The translations under genes and the position numbers were made by a program. A DNA stretch of 16,382 nt from assembly GCA_900551885.1 (NCBI GenBank), contig URXS01000039.1:1-16382 (forward strand), read 5' to 3'. This stretch comes from an uncultured Oscillibacter sp. GTDB lineage: Bacteria > Bacillota > Clostridia > Oscillospirales > Oscillospiraceae. The first letter of the stretch is position 1. Each line of letters opens with the position of its first letter. Under the pieces are notes generated by a model. The model was not told where the DNA came from. It ran no database searches and saw nothing but the letters and a program-made list of their open reading frames with translations. Below are positions 1 to 6,518 of this stretch, one piece after another.

Positions 1-1
1 C

Positions 2-120
2 GCGCCGGAGCAGCGCGTCCCGCTGTCGCGGAACAAGGCATTCAAGGCGATCAAAAACGCGGTCATACAGGAATCCCTGAACATCCTGTACGATCGCATC
101 ACGTTTGAGGAACCGGTTTC
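2..120 (+). other. Unrecognised coding fragment at the window edge
   Basis: Reading from base 2 on the plus strand gives about 40 residues with strongly G/C-biased third positions and a natural-looking composition (it contains the stretch NAVIQESLNILYDRITFEE). I do not recognise the family. The resemblance to a protein ends near base 120, where the sequence becomes the antisense of a phosphopantetheinyl transferase start. The same frame stays open by chance all the way into dnaG. It is probably the 3' part of a gene that begins outside the window and was cut by whatever joined it to the PPTase remnant. The evidence is composition only, so it may not be a gene. Confidence 0.3.
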
Positions 121-209
121 CGGGCCGGAGGAAGCAGCGCCAGCATGGCCGTCTCTTCCGCCTCCGTCAGCGGCCGCTCCAGCCGGGCGGCCCAGAGTTC
201 GATGGACAA
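99..209 (-). pseudogene. 5' remnant of an Sfp-type 4'-phosphopantetheinyl transferase gene
   Basis: Starting at TTG 209 the minus strand encodes about 30 residues beginning M-S-I-E-L-W and including the block LERPLTEAEE and the end LLPPARK. This matches the N-terminus of Sfp-type PPTases (compare Sfp, which has a hydrophobic start, then DRPLSQEE, then the ISPEKRE region). Such enzymes move the phosphopantetheine arm of CoA onto carrier proteins. The match breaks off just after PPAR, near base 120, and the frame stops at TGA 99-101. A full enzyme is about 200-230 residues, so the catalytic core is missing here. The upstream side is intact: a GGGGGG-rich ribosome binding site (216-224) and a good promoter (278-306). 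The rest was either lost by rearrangement or the contig end is chimeric. Confidence 0.55.
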
Positions 210-277
210 TCCCGCTCCCCCCTTCACAGTTAGCCGCGGGCGGCAGGACTGCTCCCGGCGCCGCGGCGCTTTTCTTC

Positions 278-306
278 ATTTTACGCACTGGACGTCCTCA
301 TGTAAA
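278..306 (-). promoter_or_regulatory. Sigma-A type promoter for the PPTase remnant
   Basis: On the minus strand TTTACA (301-306) and TAAAAT (278-283) are separated by exactly 17 bases. The distance to the TTG start is about 65 bases. Each box is one base from consensus, so the promoter looks functional even though the gene it serves is truncated. Confidence 0.55.
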
Positions 307-441
307 GGCAGAAAATTTCTCTCTGCAAAAACTTTTTCAAAAAATTTTGAGAAAAAAAGAGGAAATCCGGCGCCGACGGGGTATATCTAAATTGTCTCTC
401 AAAAAAACCGCTGTTTTTCCCGGTATGGTCCGGGGGAAAAA
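306..441. other. AT-rich dnaG leader with hairpin potential
   Basis: The stretch between the PPTase promoter and dnaG is much more AT-rich than its surroundings. It holds an imperfect A/T palindrome (about 332-359) and a hairpin in which TTTTTCCCGG (414-423) faces CCGGGGGAAAAA (430-441), with a two-base bulge and a 6-base loop. The hairpin ends about 17 bases before the dnaG ribosome binding site and has no U-tract, so it does not look like an intrinsic terminator. I see no convincing sigma-A promoter for dnaG with boxes 16-18 apart; TATATC at 382-387 has no matching -35. Confidence 0.35.
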
Positions 442-472
442 TGGCAAAACTGTGCGAAAGGAAGGACAGAAG

Positions 473-2260
473 ATGGCGTTTCCCCAGGCTTTTCTGGACG
501 AGCTGCTGGCCCGCAGCGACATTGTGGACGTGGTGGGCAGCTACGTGCAGTTGACCCGGAAGGGCGCTAACCTCTTTGGCCTTTGTCCCTTCCACAGTGA
601 GAAGACCGGCTCCTTCTCCGTCTCTCCCGATAAGCAGATCTACTATTGCTTCGGTTGCAAACGGGGCGGAGGCGTCATCAACTTCATTATGGAAGAAGAG
701 AACCTGACCTTCCCCGACGCGGTGCGGTTCCTGGCCAAGCGGGCCGGGCTGGAGGTGCCGGAGGAGGAGGGTGACCGGGAGGCCGGGCGGCGCCGCCAGC
801 GGCTTCTGGACCTGAACCGGGAGGCTGCCCGTTTTTACTACCAGCTCCTCCAGCAGCCAGAAGGCGCAGCGGTCCGGGAATACCTGGCCCGGCGGCAGAT
901 CAAGCGCTCCACCGCCGTGAAATTCGGCATGGGGGCCTCTCCCGACAGTTGGGACACCCTGCTGACCGCCATGACCCAGCGAGGCTACACCAAGCGGGAA
1001 CTGCTGGACGCGGGACTGGTGGTCCAGAACAAAAACGGCCGCCTCTACGACAAATTCCGAAACCGCCTGATGCTGCCGGTGGTGGACACCCGGGGCGACG
1101 TGGTGGCATTCGGCAGCCGGGTGCTGGACAAGTCGGAGCCCAAATATATGAACTCCTCGGAGACGCCGGTGTATTCCAAGCGGCGGGTGCTGTACGGCCT
1201 GAACCTGGCAAAAAAGACCAAGCGGCCCAATATCATCCTGTGCGAGGGAAATCTGGATATCGTGACGCTGCATCAGGCGGGGTTCGACAACGCCGTGGCC
1301 TCCATGGGCACGGCCCTGACAGTGGAGCAGACCCGGCTCCTGTCCCGGTTCACCAAGGAAATCGTCCTGTGCTATGACAACGACAACGCCGGCAAGATCG
1401 CCACGGAGCGGGCACTGCAAATTCTCAACAATTCGGAATTCTCCGTGAAGGTCCTCCAGCTCCCCCGACGGCTGGTGGATGGGGAGTACGTGAAACAGGA
1501 CGCCGACGACTTCATCAAATTTCAGGGCCCCGACGCCTTTGAGCGGCTGCTGAGCGGCAGCGAAAACGGCATGGAATTCCGCATGGCCCAGGTGGCTGCC
1601 AAGCATGATCTCTCCAGCGACGAGGGCCGGGTGGCCTACTGTGAGGAGATCAGCGGGCTGCTGTCCACCCTGGAAAACGCGGTAGAACGGGAGATTTACA
1701 CCACCCGGGCCGCCGAAGCCGCAAAGATTACACCGGAGGCTATGAAGCTGGAGGTGCAGCGGGCTTTTCGCCAGCGGACCCGGCAGGAAAAGCGGGCGGA
1801 ACTGCGCCGGGATCTGAATCCGGCGGCAGCTCTCCAACCTCACGAGCGGACCCTGCGGTATGACAACATCCGCTCCGCCCGGGCGGAGGAAGGCGTGTTG
1901 CGGCTTCTGATCAAGGACGCCGCGGTGTTTCCCGACACGCCGCCTCTGACGGAGGAGCAGTTCTCCTCCCCCCTGCTGGGGCGGGCATTCACACTGTTGT
2001 GGCAACAGCGTGAGGCGGGCCGTGACCCGTCCATCCCCCTTCTGTCGGAGTCCTTCTCCCAGGAGGAGATCAGCCACCTGATCGCCGTCACCCAGCAGCC
2101 GGAATCCCTCAGCAACGCCCGGCAGGCGCTGGCGGATTACATACGCATCATCCGGTCGGAGTGGGACAAGCGCTCCGGCAAAGACGCCGTGGACCCCCTT
2201 TTGGCGGCCACGGAAAAATACAAAGACAAAAAGGGTATTGGAGGAAAGCAGCATGGCTAA
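473..2260 (+). CDS. dnaG: DNA primase DnaG
   Basis: Makes the RNA primers for the replisome; acts with the replicative helicase at the fork. The 595-residue protein has the family's usual length and order: a CHC2 zinc ribbon with Cys38, His41, Cys59 and Cys62, the basic RNA polymerase core motif KFRNRLM (about 195-200), a Toprim domain with EGNLD (258-262) and the acidic pair in YDNDNAG (Asp302, Asp304), then a helical C-terminal region for helicase binding. The Toprim motifs differ a little from the common EGYMD and DGD forms, but the acidic residues are kept. I chose ATG 473 because AAGGAAGG (458-465) sits at the right distance and the zinc ribbon then starts at the usual place; the frame is open further upstream, giving only low-complexity basic sequence. 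It overlaps rpoD by 8 bp, so the two are probably translationally coupled. Confidence 0.95.
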   Translation: MAFPQAFLDELLARSDIVDVVGSYVQLTRKGANLFGLCPFHSEKTGSFSVSPDKQIYYCFGCKRGGGVINFIMEEENLTFPDAVRFLAKRAGLEVPEEEGDREAGRRRQRLLDLNREAARFYYQLLQQPEGAAVREYLARRQIKRSTAVKFGMGASPDSWDTLLTAMTQRGYTKRELLDAGLVVQNKNGRLYDKFRNRLMLPVVDTRGDVVAFGSRVLDKSEPKYMNSSETPVYSKRRVLYGLNLAKKTKRPNIILCEGNLDIVTLHQAGFDNAVASMGTALTVEQTRLLSRFTKEIVLCYDNDNAGKIATERALQILNNSEFSVKVLQLPRRLVDGEYVKQDADDFIKFQGPDAFERLLSGSENGMEFRMAQVAAKHDLSSDEGRVAYCEEISGLLSTLENAVEREIYTTRAAEAAKITPEAMKLEVQRAFRQRTRQEKRAELRRDLNPAAALQPHERTLRYDNIRSARAEEGVLRLLIKDAAVFPDTPPLTEEQFSSPLLGRAFTLLWQQREAGRDPSIPLLSESFSQEEISHLIAVTQQPESLSNARQALADYIRIIRSEWDKRSGKDAVDPLLAATEKYKDKKGIGGKQHG

Positions 2261-3719
2261 GAAACAGGAATTCACCCCCGAGGAGCTGGAACAGCAGGCG
2301 GACGCACTGCTGGCGGCCGACGAGGAGACCGCGAAGAGCTCAAAAGCGGACGGGGAGCCGGCTGCCAGGTCCGGGAAAAAGTCCGCAAAAAAGAAGGCCG
2401 GTGAGGAAGCGCAGGAACCTCCCCGCCTGCTGACCGATGAAGAGGCCAAGAAAGCCGGTATCCTGCGGCTGGACGACAAGCAGGTAGCCGCTCTGCCCGC
2501 CGCCAGTTGGCTCATGGGCAACGAAAAGCTGCGGGAACTGCTGGCCCGGGGCAAGAAAAAGGGCAAGCTGGAATCCGCCGAGCTGATGGACGCTGTGGAC
2601 GACCTGAACCTGGAAGGCGAACAGATGGACCAGCTCTACGACTCCCTGGAGGCGCTGAACATTGACATCAGCACCGAGGAGCCTCTGCTGACGGATCTGC
2701 CGGACGACGAGCCTCCCGCCGAAGAGATCGCCGACGTGGAGGAAGAGGAGCTGGTGGACCCCAACACCCTGGTCAACAACTTCTCCATCGACGATCCCGT
2801 CCGCATGTACCTCAAGGAGATCGGCAAGGTGCCCCTGCTGTCCCCGGACGAGGAGATCGCCCTGGCCCAGGTCATGGGCGAGGGCAATGAGGCACAGGCC
2901 AATCTCCGGGAGGTCCGCCGCCTGCAGGACGCCGGAGAGCCGGTTCCCTACACTGATGAGCAGATTGCCGCCTGGAAGGAGGCGGAAAAGCACGGCGAAG
3001 CCGCCAAGCAGAAGCTGGCGGAGGCCAACCTCCGTCTGGTGGTGTCCATCGCCAAGCGGTATGTGGGCCGGGGCATGCTGTTCCTGGATCTGATCCAGGA
3101 GGGCAATCTGGGTCTGATCAAGGCTGTTGAAAAGTTTGATTACACCAAGGGCTACAAGTTCTCCACCTATGCCACCTGGTGGATCCGCCAGGCCATCACC
3201 CGTGCCATTGCCGACCAGGCCCGGACCATCCGCATCCCGGTCCACATGGTGGAGACCATCAACAAGGTCATCCGGGTCAGCCGTCAGCTCCTGCAGGAGC
3301 TGGGCCACGATCCCTCCCCCAACGAGATCAGTGCCGAAATGGGCATGCCTGTGGAGAAGGTGCGGGAGATCCTGAAGATCGCCCAGGAGCCGGTCTCCCT
3401 GGAGACCCCCATCGGCGAGGAGGAGGATTCCCACTTGGGAGACTTCATTCCCGACGAGGGCGCCAGCGAGCCCAGCGAAGCCGCCAGCTTCACACTGCTG
3501 AAAGAGCAGCTCATGGACGTGCTGTCCACCCTGACCCCTCGGGAGGAAAAGGTACTGAAGCTGCGCTTCGGCATTGAGGACGGCCGCACCCGCACCCTGG
3601 AGGAAGTGGGCAAGGAGTTCAACGTCACTCGTGAGCGCATCCGTCAGATCGAGGCCAAGGCCCTGCGCAAGCTGCGCCATCCCAGCCGCAGCAAAAAACT
3701 GAAGGACTTTTTGAACTGA
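2253..3719 (+). CDS. rpoD: Primary RNA polymerase sigma factor (RpoD/SigA)
   Basis: The 488-residue housekeeping sigma factor directs RNA polymerase to -10/-35 promoters. Visible regions: a 1.1-like segment (about 88-140), region 1.2 starting DDPVRMYLKEIGK (about 180-192), region 2 with AEANLRLVVSIAKRYVGRG and the -10 recognition part YATWWIRQAI (about 257-325), region 3, and region 4.2 with VTRERIRQIEAKALRKLRHP near the C-terminus. The start is ATG 2253 with GGAGG (2240-2244) eight bases upstream; a TTG at 2238 lies within that site and is not used. ATG overlaps the dnaG stop as ATGGCTAA, the classic dnaG-rpoD arrangement. Two unusual features are a lysine/alanine-rich N-terminal extension (about 28-55) and about 35 extra residues between regions 1.2 and 2.1 compared with B. 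subtilis SigA. Confidence 0.96.
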   Translation: MAKKQEFTPEELEQQADALLAADEETAKSSKADGEPAARSGKKSAKKKAGEEAQEPPRLLTDEEAKKAGILRLDDKQVAALPAASWLMGNEKLRELLARGKKKGKLESAELMDAVDDLNLEGEQMDQLYDSLEALNIDISTEEPLLTDLPDDEPPAEEIADVEEEELVDPNTLVNNFSIDDPVRMYLKEIGKVPLLSPDEEIALAQVMGEGNEAQANLREVRRLQDAGEPVPYTDEQIAAWKEAEKHGEAAKQKLAEANLRLVVSIAKRYVGRGMLFLDLIQEGNLGLIKAVEKFDYTKGYKFSTYATWWIRQAITRAIADQARTIRIPVHMVETINKVIRVSRQLLQELGHDPSPNEISAEMGMPVEKVREILKIAQEPVSLETPIGEEEDSHLGDFIPDEGASEPSEAASFTLLKEQLMDVLSTLTPREEKVLKLRFGIEDGRTRTLEEVGKEFNVTRERIRQIEAKALRKLRHPSRSKKLKDFLN

Positions 3720-3729
3720 CTGAAACCGC

Positions 3730-3767
3730 GGGCCGCACCGGCATTTCCGGTGCGGCCCTCTCTTTTT
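3730..3767 (+). terminator. Intrinsic terminator of the dnaG-rpoD operon
   Basis: GGGCCGCACCGG (3730-3741) pairs perfectly with CCGGTGCGGCCC (3747-3758) around a 5-base loop and is followed by a T-rich tail (TCTCTTTTT). It begins 11 bases after the rpoD stop codon. Confidence 0.93.
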
Positions 3768-3825
3768 CTGCTCTCCCGACATTCCCCGCCTCAAATGGCC
3801 GGGGCAGTTTTCAGAGAAATCCTCA

Positions 3826-3863
3826 GGAAGGCCCGGCGCCATGAGAATGGCGCTGGGCCTTCC
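3826..3863. repeat. 17-bp inverted repeat with GAGA loop
   Basis: Arms 3826-3842 and 3847-3863 pair over 17 positions with one G-U style mismatch and enclose a GAGA tetraloop of the stable GNRA type. No T-run follows on either strand, so it is not a textbook terminator. It lies between the rpoD terminator and the promoter of the next operon. It could be a stable RNA hairpin, a protein binding site or a remnant of a small mobile repeat; the sequence alone does not decide. Confidence 0.75.
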
Positions 3864-3905
3864 CGTGCAAAAAATGATATCCATGCGGGATTCCTAAAGT
3901 TTTTC

Positions 3906-3934
3906 TTGCCAATCATCACCTGCCGTGCTATGAT
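3906..3934 (+). promoter_or_regulatory. Sigma-A promoter of the AbrB-PLP enzyme-transporter operon
   Basis: TTGCCA (3906-3911) and TATGAT (3929-3934) are separated by 17 bases, one base off consensus in each box. Transcription should start near 3941, leaving a leader of about 37 bases before the ATG at 3978. This is one of the best promoters in the window. Confidence 0.75.
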
Positions 3935-3977
3935 TCATACTTGTGTGAAAAATATGATTTCTGAAAGGGGTGGTTCC

Positions 3978-4220
3978 ATGCCTGGCGGCAAACACATGCT
4001 GGGGATGGGAAAAAACCGGGTCTTCGGCACTGCCAAGGTAGGCGACCGGGGACAGATCGTCATCCCCCAGGAGGCCCGCCGGTTCTTCGGCATCTCTCCG
4101 GGGGACACGCTGCTGATCCTGGGCAACGAGCGAAGCGGCCTGGTGGTCACCAAGCCGGAGGTCCTCCACGATCTGGCGGACAAAATTCTGGGAGAGAAGG
4201 ACGAAACCGATGGAACTTGA
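3978..4220 (+). CDS. AbrB/MazE/SpoVT-type DNA-binding regulator
   Basis: An 80-residue protein with one swapped-hairpin AbrB domain, seen in KVGDRGQIVIPQEARRFFGI (residues 20-39) followed by PGDTLLIL. Dimers of this fold bind A/T-rich or bent DNA and often regulate transition-state or stress genes; short ones can also be antitoxins. There is no toxin next to it, so a transcription factor role is more likely. I chose ATG 3978 for its AAAGGGG ribosome binding site (3964-3970), 7 bases upstream. Its last 11 bases overlap the next gene (ATGGAACTTGA), so it is the first gene of a three-gene operon and may control that operon itself. The target is inferred from position only. Confidence 0.85.
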   Translation: MPGGKHMLGMGKNRVFGTAKVGDRGQIVIPQEARRFFGISPGDTLLILGNERSGLVVTKPEVLHDLADKILGEKDETDGT

Positions 4221-5496
4221 AAAGATGTATGAGCAGCTTGGTGTCAGCCAGGCTGTGTATGAATATGGAGAGGCAGTGCTGAAGGAGCTGCGGGAGCGGT
4301 TCGATGCCATCGACGCCGTAGCAGAGTACAACCAGGGCAAGGTCATTCACGCCATGCAGAAAAACCGGGTCAATGCCACCCACTTCGCCGCCACCACCGG
4401 CTACGGCTACAACGACGACGGCCGGGACAATCTGGAGCGGGTCTACGCCGACGTGTTCCACACGGAGGCGGCCCTGGTGCGGCCCCAGATCACCTGCGGC
4501 ACCCATGCCCTGACCGTGGCCCTCTCCGCCAACCTCCTGCCGGGAGACGAGCTGCTCTCTCCCGTGGGCGCCCCCTACGACACCCTGGAGGAGGTCATCG
4601 GCATCCGGGAGAGCAAGTGCTCCCTGAAGGAGTACGGTGTCACCTACCAGCAGGCGGAGCTGAAGGCCGACGGCACCTTTGACTACGACGCCATCCGCTC
4701 CAAGATCAATGAGCGGACCAAGCTCATCACCATCCAGCGCTCCAAGGGCTACGCCACCCGGCCCTCCTTCTCCGTGGCGCAGATCGGGGATCTGATCGCC
4801 TTCTGCAAGAGCGTGAAGCCGGATGTGAAGGTCATGGTGGACAACTGCTACGGCGAGTTCGTGGAGATCCTGGAGCCCTCGGACCTGGGCGCCGACATGG
4901 TAGTGGGCAGCCTGATCAAAAACCCCGGCGGCGGCCTTGCCCCCATCGGCGGCTACATCTGCGGCACCAAGGAGTGCGTGGAACGGTGCGCCTACCGGCT
5001 CTCTGCCCCAGGCCTGGGACAGGAAGTGGGCGCCAACCTGGGGCTGATGCCCGCCCTGTATCAGGGTCTGTTCCTGTCTCCCACAGTGGTCTCCGGCGCG
5101 CTGAAGGGTGCCATCTTCGCCGCCAATATCTACGAGAAGCTGGGCTATCCCTGTGTGCCCAACGCCACGGAGAGCCGCCATGATATCATCCAGGCGGTGA
5201 CTCTGGGCAGCGCCGAAGCCATGGTGGCCTTCTGCAAGGGCATCCAGGCGGCGGCGCCGGTGGACAGCTACGTGACGCCGGAGCCCTGGGCCATGCCCGG
5301 CTACGACTCGGACGTCATCATGGCGGCGGGTGCCTTCGTCCAGGGCAGCTCCATTGAGCTCTCCGCCGACGGCCCCATCCGCCCCCCCTACGCCGTGTAC
5401 TTCCAGGGCGGACTCACCTGGTATCACGCCAAGCTGGGCATTCTCATGAGCCTGCAAAAACTGGTAGAGGCGGGGCTGACCCGTCTGCCGGAATAA
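4210..5496 (+). CDS. PLP enzyme, methionine gamma-lyase/aluminium resistance family (YnbB-like)
   Basis: A 428-residue fold-type I PLP enzyme. It matches the family called methionine gamma-lyase family protein or cystathionine beta-lyase involved in aluminium resistance (B. subtilis YnbB). Recognisable blocks are HFAATTGYGYNDDGRDNLE (about 58-76), the cofactor region ITCGTHALTVALS with GDELLSP, the Asp motif MVDNCYGEF and the Schiff-base segment SLIKNPGGG, where Lys237 is the probable PLP lysine. The length is normal for the family. Its true substrate is not well established; C-S lyase activity is inferred from the fold. It starts inside the AbrB gene with GAGAAGG upstream, and a transporter gene follows 34 bases after its stop, which suggests that the transporter moves its substrate or product. 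Confidence 0.9.
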   Translation: MELEKMYEQLGVSQAVYEYGEAVLKELRERFDAIDAVAEYNQGKVIHAMQKNRVNATHFAATTGYGYNDDGRDNLERVYADVFHTEAALVRPQITCGTHALTVALSANLLPGDELLSPVGAPYDTLEEVIGIRESKCSLKEYGVTYQQAELKADGTFDYDAIRSKINERTKLITIQRSKGYATRPSFSVAQIGDLIAFCKSVKPDVKVMVDNCYGEFVEILEPSDLGADMVVGSLIKNPGGGLAPIGGYICGTKECVERCAYRLSAPGLGQEVGANLGLMPALYQGLFLSPTVVSGALKGAIFAANIYEKLGYPCVPNATESRHDIIQAVTLGSAEAMVAFCKGIQAAAPVDSYVTPEPWAMPGYDSDVIMAAGAFVQGSSIELSADGPIRPPYAVYFQGGLTWYHAKLGILMSLQKLVEAGLTRLPE

Positions 5497-5530
5497 CTCA
5501 AAAATCTGTTGTGTTGGGAGAAAATAAATC

Positions 5531-6439
5531 ATGTGGTTTTGGCTTTCTTTGATCGCGCTGCTGTGCTGGAGCGGCTCCGACCTCTTTTCCAAGATCGGCT
5601 GTCGGGATGCCTCCGATAAATACAGCCATCTGAAGATGGTGATGGCTGTGGGCGTGGTGATGGGTCTTCACGCTGCCATCGAGATTTTTATCGGCGGCAC
5701 AGAGATCAATCTCTCCATCCTGCTGACCTACCTGCCGGTTTCCCTGCTGTATATTGGCTCCATGACCCTGGGGTACCTGGGCCTGCGGTACATTGAGCTG
5801 TCCATCTCCTCCCCGATCTGCAATTCCTCCGGGGCCCTGGTGGCAGTGCTGACATTGCTGTTCGTGGGGTCGGAGGGCTACTCTCCCCTAGCCCTGTTTG
5901 CCGTGGCGCTGGTGTGTGTGGGCGCCATCGGCTTGGGCGTGGTGGATGCCTGTGAGGACGAAGAACTACGAGCTCAGCGTCAGGAACTGGGGAATTACAA
6001 GTACGCCAAGAGCTGGATCGCCCTGGCTCTGCCGGTGGCCTACTGCGTGCTGGACGCCGCCGGTACCTTCGCCGACAACCGGGTACTGGAGACCCTGAAC
6101 GAGGACAGCGCCAACGTGGCCTATGAGCTGACCTTCCTGCTGGCGGCCATTGTCTCCTTCGTGTACGTGGTTCTCATCAAGAAGGACCGGCTGGTACCTA
6201 AAATGGAAGCCCCCAAGTACACCGGTGCCATCTTCGAAACAGCCGGCCAGTTCGCCTACATCTACGCCATCGCCGACACAGAGCACCTGGCCATGTCCGC
6301 CCCCATCATCTCCGCCTACTGCGCGGCCTCCGTGCTGTGGAGCCGGCTGTTCCTGAAGGAAAAGCTGTCCTGGAAGCACTACGCCATGATCGCCCTGGTG
6401 GTGATCGGCATCGTCATCATGGGCGTGTTCGACATGTGA
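5531..6439 (+). CDS. DMT/EamA-family membrane transporter
   Basis: A 302-residue, mostly hydrophobic protein with about ten predicted membrane segments in two halves of EamA type. The first half starts right at residue 2 (WFWLSLIALLCWSGSDLFSKIG) and the second ends with ALVVIGIVIMGVFDM. A charged loop (about 140-160) joins the halves. The family includes exporters of amino acids and other metabolites as well as nucleotide-sugar carriers; the substrate cannot be read from the sequence. The ribosome binding site GGGAG (5517-5521) is 9-10 bases from ATG 5531. Position in the AbrB and PLP-enzyme operon suggests an amino acid or sulfur/selenium-type metabolite, which is inference. Confidence 0.88.
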   Translation: MWFWLSLIALLCWSGSDLFSKIGCRDASDKYSHLKMVMAVGVVMGLHAAIEIFIGGTEINLSILLTYLPVSLLYIGSMTLGYLGLRYIELSISSPICNSSGALVAVLTLLFVGSEGYSPLALFAVALVCVGAIGLGVVDACEDEELRAQRQELGNYKYAKSWIALALPVAYCVLDAAGTFADNRVLETLNEDSANVAYELTFLLAAIVSFVYVVLIKKDRLVPKMEAPKYTGAIFETAGQFAYIYAIADTEHLAMSAPIISAYCAASVLWSRLFLKEKLSWKHYAMIALVVIGIVIMGVFDM

Positions 6440-6457
6440 GTCGCCTTATTTCGGAAT

Positions 6458-6497
6458 ACAGCAAGGCCCCGTCCCTTTTGGGATGGGGCCTTGCTGT
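6458..6497. terminator. Bidirectional terminator between convergent operons
   Basis: An 18-bp stem (6458-6475 with 6480-6497, one G-T mismatch) with a TTTT loop lies 18 bases after the transporter stop and 21 bases before the end of the minus-strand rsiV gene. The U-tracts are short on both sides (GTTTG on the plus strand, weak on the minus), but location and stem strength fit a shared terminator. Confidence 0.8.
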
Positions 6498-6518
6498 TTG
6501 AAGAGAGGATTGATCTAT

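Noticed and set aside
347..472. TTG 347 as the dnaG start
   Set aside because: It would add a basic low-complexity leader that primases lack; ATG 473 is better placed relative to the ribosome binding site and zinc ribbon.
281..2566. A very long minus-strand open frame (over 700 codons) opposite dnaG
   Set aside because: It is an antisense shadow of a GC-rich gene: composition is Gly/Leu/His/Gln-rich with no recognisable domain or ribosome binding site, and dnaG is certain.
2340..3884. Long minus-strand open frame opposite rpoD
   Set aside because: Antisense of a conserved gene; it crosses the rpoD terminator and shows no protein family features.
3978..4220. AbrB-like gene as the antitoxin of a toxin-antitoxin pair
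   Set aside because: The neighbour is a full-length PLP enzyme, not a PIN, MazF or similar toxin.
4147..5592. Long minus-strand open frame opposite the PLP enzyme gene
   Set aside because: Antisense shadow caused by G/C-rich third positions; no domain and no start signal.
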